Below, piece after piece: positions 15,270-24,212 of a DNA stretch of 64,000 bases; positions within the stretch are counted from its first letter, which is position 1; every line of letters begins with the position of its first letter. The notes below the pieces were generated by a model that had not been told where the DNA came from, did not search any database, and was given only the letters and a program-made list of their open reading frames with translations. The translations under genes were made by a program, and so were the position numbers. The stretch is from Bradyrhizobium sp. LTSP849 (GTDB lineage Bacteria; Pseudomonadota; Alphaproteobacteria; Rhizobiales; Xanthobacteraceae): the NCBI RefSeq assembly GCF_000938255.1, contig NZ_JYMR01000055.1, positions 44,045 to 108,044 of the forward strand. The letters are read 5' to 3'.

Positions 15270-16124
15270 TCAGACTTGGAAAATGGTTGGTTGAACTTGC
15301 TTCAAACCCGGAACGGCACTGTGAATCATCGATTCCGAATGTCCGACCAGCAGATAGCCGCCCGGTCGCAAATGGTTGCACAATTGCTCGATCACCTTGC
15401 GCTGCGTCTCGCGCTCGAAATAGATCAGCACGTTGCGGCAGAAGATGATGTCGACGTCGCGGTCGACGGGATAGGACGCGTCCATGAGGTTCATCCGCAT
15501 GAAATGCGTCATCCGCCGCAATTCCGGCGTCACCCGCACCTCGCCGCGCGACCTGTCCCGCGACGACAGGAAATATCTCTTCACGAAGTGCTCCGGCACC
15601 GGCGCCAGCACATCGCGAGTGTAGATCGCGGTCCTGGCGAGGCGCAGCACCGCGGTCGAGATGTCGGTCCCAAGGATCCGGAACTGAAACCGCGATCCGC
15701 TGTGCGTCATGTCGTCCAGCACCATGGCTGTCGTATAGGCCTCCATGCCGGTGGAGCTCGCCGAGCTCCAGACTTTCAGGTTCGCGTTCCTGCGTCCGTG
15801 CAGCTTGAGCAGCGCCGGGACCGCGACGTCCCGCATGAAGATGAAGTGTTGCGGCTCGCGGAAGAAATCGGTCTTGTTGGTCGTCACCACGTCGATGAGA
15901 TGGGTCAGCTCGGTGTCGAAATGATCGGCCTCGAACAGATTGTCGACATACTCGTTGAGGTCGGAAAAATTCAGCGCACGCACGCGCTTGTGCAACCGTC
16001 CTTCCAGCATCAGCCGCTTGCCCTGCGGCAGCTTGATGCCGACCTGGCCCTCGATCAGCTCGGCGATGGTCCGGAAGTGACGGTCCGACAAATGCACGGC
16101 TGTATCCTGCACGGCAGGCATCAT
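15270..16124 (-). CDS. cheR: CheR, chemotaxis protein-glutamate methyltransferase
   Basis: This 284-residue protein has an N-terminal helical domain (LIEGQVGIKLPQGKRLMLEGRL) and a SAM-binding domain with TTNKTDFFREPQHF, ILGTDIS, IFCRNVLIYF and GYLLVGHSES. The SAM loop reads VWSSASSTGMEAY, where the usual sequence is near GCSTGEEPYS, so it belongs to a variant subgroup. The product should methylate MCP glutamates and act opposite to CheB. The gene follows the third mcp by 136 bases and precedes cheB, in the same operon. Confidence 0.95.
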   Translation of the reverse strand: MMPAVQDTAVHLSDRHFRTIAELIEGQVGIKLPQGKRLMLEGRLHKRVRALNFSDLNEYVDNLFEADHFDTELTHLIDVVTTNKTDFFREPQHFIFMRDVAVPALLKLHGRRNANLKVWSSASSTGMEAYTTAMVLDDMTHSGSRFQFRILGTDISTAVLRLARTAIYTRDVLAPVPEHFVKRYFLSSRDRSRGEVRVTPELRRMTHFMRMNLMDASYPVDRDVDIIFCRNVLIYFERETQRKVIEQLCNHLRPGGYLLVGHSESMIHSAVPGLKQVQPTIFQV

Positions 16125-16260
16125 GACTGCCTGCCCCGGCCGGCAACGGCCACCTGCATCGCATATCGGGCCAGACGGGCCATCCTGATTCCTACTCTGC
16201 TACACAACGACCGAAGACACATCGGCCCGCCCACAAAGGGCGAACCGACGCCTCAAAATC

Positions 16261-18459
16261 CTAGCGCTGGAAATCGGCATCCCGATCGTCCTCGCCGTCG
16301 TTCATCTCGAATGCGAAACCGCCACCACCGGCAGCCTTCATGGCGCGCGCTGGCCTCGCCTGGGGCCTTTTGACTGGACGTTCGGCCGCTGCCATATGCG
16401 CGGCTTTGGTGCGCAACTGATTGACTGCCCGATCGATCGGCGCGGCCGCGTGGCCCTTCGCGCCGGATTCGATGCGGAAATAGGCGATCGTCGACTGCAA
16501 CTGCTCGGCCTGAGAGGCGAGCTCTTCCGAGGTCGAGGACACCTGCTCAGACGCGCTGGCGTTCTGCTGGCCGACCTTGTCGAGCTGCTGGATCGCCTGG
16601 TTGATCTGGGCCGAGCCGACGTCCTGCTCGCGGCAGGCCGCGGTGATCTCCTCAACCAGTTCGGCGGTCTTCTTGATGTCCGGGACGAGTTTCCCAAGCA
16701 TGGAACCCGCTTCCTGCGCCACCTTCACGGTTTCGACCGAGAGCGTGCCGATCTCGGCGGCGGCAGCCTGGCTGCGCTCGGCAAGCTTGCGCACTTCGGA
16801 TGCGACCACCGCAAAGCCCTTGCCGTGCTCGCCGGCGCGCGCAGCCTCGACCGCGGCGTTGAGGGCAAGCAGGTCGGTCTGCCGCGCGATTTCCTGCACG
16901 ATGGTGATCTTCTCGGCGATGGTCTGCATCGCGTTGACGGCGCGCCCGACCGCGGCACCGCTGGCTTCAGCGTCCTTGGCGGACTGCGCGGCAATCTTCT
17001 CGGTCTGGTTGGCATTGTCGGCGTTCTGCTTCACGTTCGATGCCATTTCTTCCATCGAAGAGGAGGCTTCTTCCGCGGACGAGGCCTGCTCGGTCGCGCC
17101 CTGCGAGAGCTGCTCGGCGCTCGCTGAAAGCTCCTGGCTGCCGGCGGAAACGTTCTGCGCCGCGGTCAGGGCTTCAGATACGATCTGCCGAAGCTTTTCA
17201 ACCATGCGCTCGAGCGCGAGGCCCAGAGTATCCTTGTCCGACAGCGGCTTGGCCTCGACCATGAGATTACCGTGCGCGATCTCATTCGCGAGAGCGGCGG
17301 TGGCATTCAGATTCACCGTCATACCGTTGAGCGCCCTGACCAGATCGCCGACCTCGTCATTGCTGGAAACATCTATCTTCTGGCTGAGGTCGCCGATGCC
17401 GACCGCGTTGGCAAGGCCGACGGCACGGGAAAGACCGCGGCTGATATTCACCGCGATCCAGATCGCGGAGCCAACAGCCGCCAGGAGCGATACAATAATG
17501 ATGCTGATCAATATGAGCTTTGCGCGAGCCGCGTCGCTCGCGGACTCCTCCGCCAGATCGGACATCGTCTTCTTCAAGTAACCGATATAGGCGGCGGACG
17601 TATTGATCGCCTCGACCGTATTGGCTCTGCCCTCGGTCGCGGCGATAACGCCAGCACGGATATTGCCGCCTTCCTTGACGATATCCGCGACCTGGCTCGT
17701 GATCTTCACAAGCCGTTCAGTCTGTGTCGCGAGGGCCGTCGGAGTAAACCCGGCCGCCGCCAGGGGAGCATTGGACTGCTGCATGGCGTTCCGAAGCGCC
17801 GTCAGGCGCTCGTCCATGACCTTCATCCCAGCACTCAGATCGTCCATGCTGGACACTGAGAATGACAGCACGACTTGCCGTTGGGCTCGGACGCCTTCGA
17901 GCCTGATGGTCTGGAGCGCCATCAGCGCGTTAGCGCGCTCGATCGAAATCGGCATGTGGCTCACTTCGGCAGACAGGGCATCGATCGCGTCGTTCCAATC
18001 CTTCAACACCGGTTGACCATCGGAAGACCAGAGCTGGGCGCCTCGGTTGTTCGAATTCATCAGCGCGAATTTGATGATCGAATCCTCTGCGAGGTTCATC
18101 TTTTCATAGGCCGACGCAAACTTCTCGATCATTCGCTTGCCGGTCTCGCCCACGGCGCCGGCATACATGTCCTCTCGAAGGCGCGTCGCCTCCTGCCGAT
18201 GCTGCTTGATCTCGTCGACCACCTTCTGCATCTCCGCGTCGGTTGACGCTATGATGATGTCCCGGTCGGCCCTTGCCTGCTCCAGGATGAAGTTCTGCAA
18301 CTCGCCGGCCTTCTCGAGGCGCGCGGAACGATTGACCAGAAGGTCCGACGTATCGGCGAGCTGGGTAAGCTTCGTGTAGGCCAGCCCTCCTGTGATCGCC
18401 GACAGGATGATCACGACGCCAAAGGCGCCAGCCAGTTTCGCTTTAACGGTGAGTCTCAT
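16261..18459 (-). CDS. Methyl-accepting chemotaxis protein, two HAMP units
   Basis: A 732-residue transmembrane receptor. Spans lie at about 10-30 and 320-342, and the periplasmic part of about 290 residues is wholly helical, as in HBM (helical bimodular) sensors. After the second span come two HAMP units (GLANAVGIGDLSQKIDVSSNDE and ALANEIAHGNLMVEAKPLSDKD) and a full signalling domain with EIARQTDLLALNAAVEAARA and GKGFAVVASEVRKLAERSQ. It ends in a glycine-rich tail, GGGFAFEMNDGEDDRDADFQR, shared by the other two receptors here. The ligand is unknown. Confidence 0.95.
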   Translation of the reverse strand: MRLTVKAKLAGAFGVVIILSAITGGLAYTKLTQLADTSDLLVNRSARLEKAGELQNFILEQARADRDIIIASTDAEMQKVVDEIKQHRQEATRLREDMYAGAVGETGKRMIEKFASAYEKMNLAEDSIIKFALMNSNNRGAQLWSSDGQPVLKDWNDAIDALSAEVSHMPISIERANALMALQTIRLEGVRAQRQVVLSFSVSSMDDLSAGMKVMDERLTALRNAMQQSNAPLAAAGFTPTALATQTERLVKITSQVADIVKEGGNIRAGVIAATEGRANTVEAINTSAAYIGYLKKTMSDLAEESASDAARAKLILISIIIVSLLAAVGSAIWIAVNISRGLSRAVGLANAVGIGDLSQKIDVSSNDEVGDLVRALNGMTVNLNATAALANEIAHGNLMVEAKPLSDKDTLGLALERMVEKLRQIVSEALTAAQNVSAGSQELSASAEQLSQGATEQASSAEEASSSMEEMASNVKQNADNANQTEKIAAQSAKDAEASGAAVGRAVNAMQTIAEKITIVQEIARQTDLLALNAAVEAARAGEHGKGFAVVASEVRKLAERSQAAAAEIGTLSVETVKVAQEAGSMLGKLVPDIKKTAELVEEITAACREQDVGSAQINQAIQQLDKVGQQNASASEQVSSTSEELASQAEQLQSTIAYFRIESGAKGHAAAPIDRAVNQLRTKAAHMAAAERPVKRPQARPARAMKAAGGGGFAFEMNDGEDDRDADFQR

Positions 18460-18531
18460 CGTGCATTCCTTGGTGTCGCTATTGCTTTTTGCAGTTCACG
18501 CAATACTGGGGCAAACTAAGAGGAGCCGCGC

Positions 18532-19020
18532 CTACGCCGCGACCGGGGATGCGGCATCGGCTTCGCGCTGCGTCGGCATATCCGTTCCGGCCATCAGGCG
18601 GGCCAGATCAAAGATGACCACGAACTTTTCGCCCTTCCGTCCGATTCCAGCGATGTATTCCGACTGCCAACGGCCACCGACCGAGGGAACAGGCTCCATG
18701 GTGCTCTCGTCGATATCTGTCACCTCGAACACGCAATCGGCGACAAAGCCGACACCGACCAAACGGTCATTCATCGGCACATCGAGGATGATGATGCGGG
18801 TTGCTTCGGTCGCAGTCACGCTTGGCAAGCCGAGTTTGATTCTGAGATCAACGATCGGATAACCGCTTCCGCGCACGTCGATCATGCCGAGCAGAAAGTC
18901 CGGCGCATGGGGCAGGCGCGAGATCGTCCGCATGTCGAGGATCTCGCGAACATTGCGGATGCTGATGCCGAATGTCTCGTTGGCGAGACCGAGCGTCAAG
19001 TATTGCGAGAATTCGGCCAT
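18532..19020 (-). CDS. cheW: CheW, chemotaxis coupling protein (second near-identical copy)
   Basis: A 162-residue CheW with the OB-like beta barrel: TLGLANETFGISIRNVREIL, ISRLPHAPDFLLGMIDVRGSGYPIVDLRIKLGL and KGEKFVVIFDLARLM. The first 100 or so residues match the protein at 21067-21555 except for one Val/Ile change, while the C-terminal part differs at many positions. CheW links CheA to receptors. It sits directly upstream of the receptor ending at 16261 and forms the third cheW-mcp pair of the operon. Confidence 0.95.
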   Translation of the reverse strand: MAEFSQYLTLGLANETFGISIRNVREILDMRTISRLPHAPDFLLGMIDVRGSGYPIVDLRIKLGLPSVTATEATRIIILDVPMNDRLVGVGFVADCVFEVTDIDESTMEPVPSVGGRWQSEYIAGIGRKGEKFVVIFDLARLMAGTDMPTQREADAASPVAA

Positions 19021-19027
19021 GGTGCAT
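18719..19027. repeat. Near-identical duplicated tract in two cheW genes (copy A)
   Basis: These 309 bases match 21254-21562 with a single mismatch (c at 18759 against t at 21294), as read by eye. The tract covers the N-terminal 100 or so codons of cheW and seven bases upstream of the start. Outside it, the rest of the two genes and both flanks diverge strongly. Confidence 0.9.
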
Positions 19028-19079
19028 CCACTCGGTCAGGTATTCCAAGAGCGCGGGTCCGGCACGCCGGACCAGCCGG

Positions 19080-20999
19080 TTAGCGTTGAAACTCCGCGTC
19101 GCGCTCGTCCTCGGTGCCGTCCATGTCGAAGGCAAACCCGCCACCGATCGCCACCTTCTGCGCCCGCGCCGGCCTCGCCGTGGGCTTTTTCGCAAAGCGA
19201 TCGGCCGTCGCCATGCTGACCGCCTTGGCGCGAAGCTGACTGACGGCTCGGTCGACCGGCACTGCCGAGTTGGCTCGCGCGTTCTGATCGATGCGGAAGA
19301 ACGCGATCGTCGACTGCAACTGCTCGGCCTGCGAGGCGAGCTCTTCCGACGTCGAGGACACCTGCTCGGACGCGCTGGCGTTCTGCTGACCTACCTTGTC
19401 GAGCTGCTGGATCGCCTGGTTGATCTGCGAGGAGCCGACGTCCTGTTCGCGGCAGGCCGCCGTGATCTCCTGGACAAGCTCGGCGGTCTTCCTGATATCG
19501 GGCACGAGCCTGGCCAGCATGCCGCCGGCTTCCTGCGCAACCTTCACGCTTTCCGTCGACAGCGTGCCGATCTCGGCGGCAGCCGCCTGGCTGCGCTCAG
19601 CGAGCTTACGCACTTCGGAGGCGACCACCGCAAACCCCTTGCCGTGCTCGCCGGCGCGTGCGGCCTCGACCGCAGCGTTGAGCGCGAGCAGATCGGTCTG
19701 GCGCGCGATCTCCTGCACGATGGTGATCTTCGCGGCAATCGTCTGCATGGCTTCGACTGCGCGGCCGACCGCGGCACCGCTGGCTTCGGCATCCTTGGCC
19801 GATTGCGCGGCGATCTTTTCCGTCTGGTTGGCGTTGTCCGCATTCTGCTTCACGTTGGACGCCATTTCCTCCATCGAGGAGGACGCCTCTTCCGCCGAGG
19901 ATGCCTGCTCGGTCGCACCCTGCGACAACTGCTCGGCGCTGGAGGAAAGCTCCTGGCTGCCGGCCGAAACGTTCTGCGCCGCGGTCAGCGCCTCCGACAC
20001 GATCTGCCGGAGCTTCTCGACCATGGTCTCGAGAGCGATGCCGAGCTTGTCCTTGTCGGAGATACGCTTGGCTTCGACCGTGAGATTACCCCGCGCAATC
20101 TCGTTGGCGACCTCGGCGGTGGTGTTGAGGCTCGCGATCATGCGCTCCAGCGCGATACCCAGGGTGTCCTTGTCGGACAGGCGCTTGGCCTGAACCGCGA
20201 GATTGCCCTGGGCAACCTCGTCGGCAACCGCGGCAGTCTCGTTCAGATTGGCCGTCATCGTGTTCAGCGATTTGATGAGATCCCCGATCTCGTCATTGCT
20301 GGAAACATCGATCTTGCGTCCGAGATCACCGATCGCGACGGCGTCGGCAAGGCCGACAGCCTGAGTCAGGGCACGGCTGATGCTGAGCGCGATCCAGGTC
20401 GCGGCCCCCACGGCGATCAACAGCGATACAAGAGCCAGGACGAGAAGTGTGGTTTCCGCACGCGAGCCGTCCTGCCTGGCCTGTTCGGCCTGCTCGGCCA
20501 TCGCCTTCTTCACGTAGGCGACATAGGCGTTCGCTGCCTCCATGGCGACGGCAACGGCTTTGCGGCCCTCACCCATCGAGTGCTCGGCGGCCTTGCCCCT
20601 GTCCGTCCTGGCCAATTGCAAGGTCTGGTCCTGCGCGGCGGTCATCGCCGTATACGCGACGGCGAAGTTATCGAGGTATTTCCTGCCGGTCTCGGTGGCG
20701 ATGGCGTAGATCTCGTCCTTCGTCTTCAGAAGCTGCTCGCGGAGCTTGCCGATCTCCGAAATGAAGCGCTCCGGGTCCTGCTCGGAAACCAGGATCGTGT
20801 TCTTCTCGGCCCGGACCTGTAGCAGGATGCCCTTCTCGATCTCTCCGGCCTTTTCGACCCGCTCCGAGCGGCTCAGCAGACCTTCGGCGGTGTTGACCAT
20901 GTCGACTAGCTTCATGTAGCTGACCGCACTGGCGATCATGGACAACATGATGACGACGCCGAACGCGCTCGCAAGCTTTGCTTTGACGGTGAATCTCAT
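19080..20999 (-). CDS. Methyl-accepting chemotaxis protein, three HAMP units
   Basis: From the ATG at 20999 (MRFTVKAKLASAFGVV) the receptor has 639 residues. An N-terminal span lies at about 10-30 and a second at about 190-212, with a periplasmic helical bundle of only about 155 residues between, the size of four-helix bundle sensors. Three HAMP-like units follow (GLADAVAIGDLGRKIDVSSND, AVADEVAQGNLAVQAKRLSD and EVANEIARGNLTVEAKRISD), then the signalling hairpin. The tail GGGFAFDMDGTEDERDAEFQR closely matches the other two receptors. Upstream in-frame starts (to 21086) add no domain. Confidence 0.95.
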   Translation of the reverse strand: MRFTVKAKLASAFGVVIMLSMIASAVSYMKLVDMVNTAEGLLSRSERVEKAGEIEKGILLQVRAEKNTILVSEQDPERFISEIGKLREQLLKTKDEIYAIATETGRKYLDNFAVAYTAMTAAQDQTLQLARTDRGKAAEHSMGEGRKAVAVAMEAANAYVAYVKKAMAEQAEQARQDGSRAETTLLVLALVSLLIAVGAATWIALSISRALTQAVGLADAVAIGDLGRKIDVSSNDEIGDLIKSLNTMTANLNETAAVADEVAQGNLAVQAKRLSDKDTLGIALERMIASLNTTAEVANEIARGNLTVEAKRISDKDKLGIALETMVEKLRQIVSEALTAAQNVSAGSQELSSSAEQLSQGATEQASSAEEASSSMEEMASNVKQNADNANQTEKIAAQSAKDAEASGAAVGRAVEAMQTIAAKITIVQEIARQTDLLALNAAVEAARAGEHGKGFAVVASEVRKLAERSQAAAAEIGTLSTESVKVAQEAGGMLARLVPDIRKTAELVQEITAACREQDVGSSQINQAIQQLDKVGQQNASASEQVSSTSEELASQAEQLQSTIAFFRIDQNARANSAVPVDRAVSQLRAKAVSMATADRFAKKPTARPARAQKVAIGGGFAFDMDGTEDERDAEFQR

Positions 21000-21066
21000 A
21001 GTCAGCCTCGATTTTCTCGTTCTCGAATGGGTTGCCTGGGCTTGAGCACGCATGACTGTGATGAAT

Positions 21067-21555
21067 TCAGGCGGCGCGGGGCGCATCCATCAGCGCGTCC
21101 CGCGCTTCCGGGATCTCGTCCCTCGCCATGAGCTTGGCGAGATCGAAGATGACGATGAACTTCTCGCCCTTGCGGCCGATGCCGGTGGCATAGTCAGATT
21201 GCCACTTGCCTCCCACGTCCGGAATCGGCTCGATGGCCTCGTCGTCGATGTCGGTCACCTCGAACACGCAATCGGCGACAAAGCCGACACCGATCAAACG
21301 GTCATTCATCGGCACATCGAGGATGATGATGCGGGTTGCTTCGGTCGCAGTCACGCTTGGCAAGCCGAGTTTGATTCTGAGATCAACGATCGGATAACCG
21401 CTTCCGCGCACGTCGATCATGCCGAGCAGAAAGTCCGGCGCATGGGGCAGGCGCGAGATCGTCCGCATGTCGAGGATCTCGCGAACATTGCGGATGCTGA
21501 TGCCGAATGTCTCGTTGGCGAGACCGAGCGTCAAGTATTGCGAGAATTCGGCCAT
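21067..21555 (-). CDS. cheW: CheW, chemotaxis coupling protein (first near-identical copy)
   Basis: A 162-residue CheW whose first 100 or so residues equal those of the copy at 18532-19020 apart from Ile for Val in MNDRLIGVGF. The C-terminal part diverges (DDEAIEPIPDVGGKWQSDYA against DESTMEPVPSVGGRWQSEYI), while the end strand KGEKFIVIFDLAKLM is retained. It couples CheA to receptors. It lies 61 bases after the receptor at 21617-23707 and directly upstream of the three-HAMP receptor. Confidence 0.95.
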   Translation of the reverse strand: MAEFSQYLTLGLANETFGISIRNVREILDMRTISRLPHAPDFLLGMIDVRGSGYPIVDLRIKLGLPSVTATEATRIIILDVPMNDRLIGVGFVADCVFEVTDIDDEAIEPIPDVGGKWQSDYATGIGRKGEKFIVIFDLAKLMARDEIPEARDALMDAPRAA

Positions 21556-21562
21556 GGTGCAT
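21254..21562. repeat. Near-identical duplicated tract in two cheW genes (copy B)
   Basis: Partner of 18719-19027, with a constant offset of 2535 bases and one mismatch. The sharp end of the identity inside the coding region points to gene conversion or an unequal exchange instead of selection on the whole protein. Confidence 0.9.
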
Positions 21563-21616
21563 TCACTCGGTCAGATTTCCCAAGAGCGCTGGTCCGGCTT
21601 TCACCGGACCGGCTGA

Positions 21617-23707
21617 TCAGCGTTGAAACTCCGCGTCGCGATCGTCCGCGGCGCCGTCCATGTCGAAGGCAAATCCACCCCCACCCGCAACCTTCAGCGC
21701 GCGCGCAGGTTGGCGGACCGGCGCGGGCTTCTTCGCACCACGGTCCGTCGCCGCCATATGCTCTGCCTTGGCGCGGAGTTGCTTGACGGCGCGGTCGATC
21801 GGCATGGCTGCCGCCTGCTCTCTGCGAGCCGCGTGCTCAATCCGGAAGAATGAGATCGTCGACTGCAACTGCTCGGCCTGCGAGGCAAGCTCTTCGGAGG
21901 TCGAAGAGACCTGCTCGGACGCACTGGCGTTCTGCTGGCCGACCTTGTCGAGCTGCTGGATCGCCTGGTTGATCTGGGCGGAACCGACATCCTGCTCACG
22001 GCAGGCCGCTGTGATCTCCTCGACGAGCTCGGCGGTCCTCTTGATGTCAGGCACGAGCTTTGCGAGCATGTCGCCGGCCTCCTGAGCGGCTTTCACCGTC
22101 TCCGTGGACAGCGTGCCGATCTCGGCGGCGGCGGCCTGGCTGCGTTCGGCGAGCTTGCGCACCTCGGAGGCGACCACCGCAAATCCCTTGCCGTGCTCGC
22201 CGGCGCGCGCGGCTTCGACCGCGGCGTTCAGAGCCAGCAGGTCGGTCTGGCGCGCGATCTCCTGCACGATGGTGATCTTTTCCGCAATCGTCCGCATCGC
22301 ACCGACCGCACGGCCGACAGCCACGCCGCTGGCTTCGGCGTCCTTGGCCGACTGCCCGGCGATCTTCTCGGTCTGGCCGGCGTTGTCGGCGTTCTGCTTC
22401 ACGTTTGAAGCCATTTCCTCCATCGACGAAGAAGCTTCTTCGGCCGAAGAGGCCTGCTCGGTCGCGCCTTGCGACAATTGCTCGGCACTGGCGGAGAGTT
22501 CCTGGCTGCCGGCAGAGACGTTCTGGGCAGCGGTGAGTGCTTCGGTCACCACCTGACGGAGCTTCTCGACCATGGCATTCAGCGAGCGGACGAGGTCGCC
22601 GATTTCATCATTGCTGGTGACTGCGATCGTTTGGCTGAGATCGCCACCGGCCACGGCGCCGGCAAGGTTGACCGCGCGCAAGACGGCACGGCTGATGCTG
22701 AGGGCCATCCAGATTGCCGAGCCGGCGCCGATCAGGAGCGAGAGCGCGAGCACGCCGATCAACAGCACCTTCGCACGATAGGCGTCCTGCGCCGACTCGG
22801 CTGACTGCTCCGCCATCTGCTTCTTCACGAGCGTGATATAATCGCTGGATGTCGCGATGGCGTCGGCGGCATTCACCTTGCCTTCGGCAGCCGCGAGCGC
22901 GCTCGCCCGAATGTTTCCGCCTTCCTTCACGATATCGGACACACGGGAAACGATGCCCGAAAGGCGCTCGGTCTGGGCTACGGCGCCCGTCGGCGGCAGG
23001 CCGGCCGCGGCAATCGCCGCAGCGCCCTGTCTGGCAGAAGCCTTGAGCGCCTCCTCCTGTTCGCCGATCGCCTTCATCGTCGCGTTCAGTTCCTCCATGC
23101 TCGAGGCTGAAAAAGACAATGCGACCTGGCGCTGGAGACGGACGCCTTCAAGCCTGATGGCATGGGCGGCCAGAATGGCATTGCTCTTCTCGGACGAGGT
23201 CGGCATGCGGTTCAGTTCGGCGAGAGCCACGTCGAGCGAGTCGTTCCACTGCTTCGAGATCGGCGCTCCTTCCGCCGTCCAAAGCTGCGCTCCCCGATAA
23301 TTCGAATTCTTCAACGCGAGGCCGATGATCGCATCCTCGTCGGCATTCATTTTTTCATAGGCGGCGGAAAATTTGTCCAGCAGGCGTTTTCCAACGTCTG
23401 AAGCGCTGGCTTTGACGTCGTTGAGAAGGCGATTTGCGTCGGCGCGATACTTCTTGATGTCCTCGGCCAGCTTCAGCATTTCGGCATCGGTGGACGCGAG
23501 AATGATGTCGCGCTCGGCTCTCGTCTGGTAAAGGACGTTATTTTGCAGCTCGCCCGACTTGTCGATCCGCGCCGCGCGCTGCACAAGATCGGCAGACGTT
23601 TCAACCTGGTCGGCAAGCTTCAGGTAGGCCAGTCCGCCCGTGAACGCCGAAAGTATGATGATCGCCCCAAACGCAGACGCGAGCTTCGCCTTGATGGTGA
23701 ACCGCAT
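21617..23707 (-). CDS. Methyl-accepting chemotaxis protein, one HAMP unit
   Basis: A 696-residue receptor with spans at about 10-30 and 318-340, and a periplasmic all-helical sensor of about 290 residues similar in plan to that of the receptor at 16261-18459 (both contain KNSNYRGAQLW or MNSNNRGAQLW and a DIVKEGGNIRA segment), so an HBM-type sensor. One HAMP unit (NLAGAVAGGDLSQTIAVTSNDE) joins directly to the signalling hairpin with DLLALNAAVEAARAGEHGKG. The tail GGGFAFDMDGAADDRDAEFQR is shared. It is encoded 40 bases after the divergent CheW. Confidence 0.95.
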   Translation of the reverse strand: MRFTIKAKLASAFGAIIILSAFTGGLAYLKLADQVETSADLVQRAARIDKSGELQNNVLYQTRAERDIILASTDAEMLKLAEDIKKYRADANRLLNDVKASASDVGKRLLDKFSAAYEKMNADEDAIIGLALKNSNYRGAQLWTAEGAPISKQWNDSLDVALAELNRMPTSSEKSNAILAAHAIRLEGVRLQRQVALSFSASSMEELNATMKAIGEQEEALKASARQGAAAIAAAGLPPTGAVAQTERLSGIVSRVSDIVKEGGNIRASALAAAEGKVNAADAIATSSDYITLVKKQMAEQSAESAQDAYRAKVLLIGVLALSLLIGAGSAIWMALSISRAVLRAVNLAGAVAGGDLSQTIAVTSNDEIGDLVRSLNAMVEKLRQVVTEALTAAQNVSAGSQELSASAEQLSQGATEQASSAEEASSSMEEMASNVKQNADNAGQTEKIAGQSAKDAEASGVAVGRAVGAMRTIAEKITIVQEIARQTDLLALNAAVEAARAGEHGKGFAVVASEVRKLAERSQAAAAEIGTLSTETVKAAQEAGDMLAKLVPDIKRTAELVEEITAACREQDVGSAQINQAIQQLDKVGQQNASASEQVSSTSEELASQAEQLQSTISFFRIEHAARREQAAAMPIDRAVKQLRAKAEHMAATDRGAKKPAPVRQPARALKVAGGGGFAFDMDGAADDRDAEFQR

Positions 23708-23747
23708 ATCGAGCCCCTAGTCCTTTTGGCCCCCCAGGGACCTCATT

Positions 23748-24212
23748 TCAATTCAGGATGCGTTCCATGTTGGGAACGATGACGAACTCTTCACGCCACT
23801 TGGTGATGAAGCGGATGAACTCCGGCTTCCAATGCATGCCGACGCGCGGCGTCTGCTGCACGTCGGTTTGCGAAATCTCAGTGACCTCATAGACCTTGTC
23901 GGCGGTGACGCCGACAAGCACCGGCTCGCCGTCGATCTCGATCTCGATGACGACGATGCGCGTATCAGCAGAATCTTCGGTCTGCGGCATGCCGAAGCGG
24001 ATGCGGAGATCAGCGAGCGGAATGACGTTGCCGCGCACGTTGATCACGCTGGGAACGAAGGACCGCGCACCGGCCACCTTCGTCACCGGAACGGGGTCGA
24101 TGATCTCGCGCACGAGGCCTGCGTCGAGCGCGAACTTCTCCTCGCCAAGGCCGATCATCACGACCTGCATCGCGTCGGCCCGATGCTCGCCGGCCAAACC
24201 ATCGTTCATCAC
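23748..24212 (-). CDS. cheW: CheW-like coupling protein, divergent copy
   Basis: The 154-residue product has the CheW fold pattern: VVMIGLGEEKFALDAGLVREI, KVAGARSFVPSVINVRGNVIPLADLRIRFGM and TRIVVIEIEIDGEPVLVGVTADKV. It is clearly separate in sequence from the two near-identical CheWs. The ATG overlaps the cheA stop codon (ATGA at 24209-24212), indicating translational coupling to CheA and making it the likely primary coupling protein of the operon. Confidence 0.93.
   Translation of the reverse strand: MMNDGLAGEHRADAMQVVMIGLGEEKFALDAGLVREIIDPVPVTKVAGARSFVPSVINVRGNVIPLADLRIRFGMPQTEDSADTRIVVIEIEIDGEPVLVGVTADKVYEVTEISQTDVQQTPRVGMHWKPEFIRFITKWREEFVIVPNMERILN

Noticed and set aside
15253..16164. 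Upstream extension of the cheB frame over cheR
   Set aside because: The receiver domain begins at the ATG at 15252, and the upstream part lies wholly over cheR in another frame.
18972..20822. A 616-residue open frame on the plus strand opposite the three-HAMP receptor
   Set aside because: Shadow of the receptor gene; repetitive LLGLRGELF phrases mirror the coiled-coil codons and recur opposite the other receptors.
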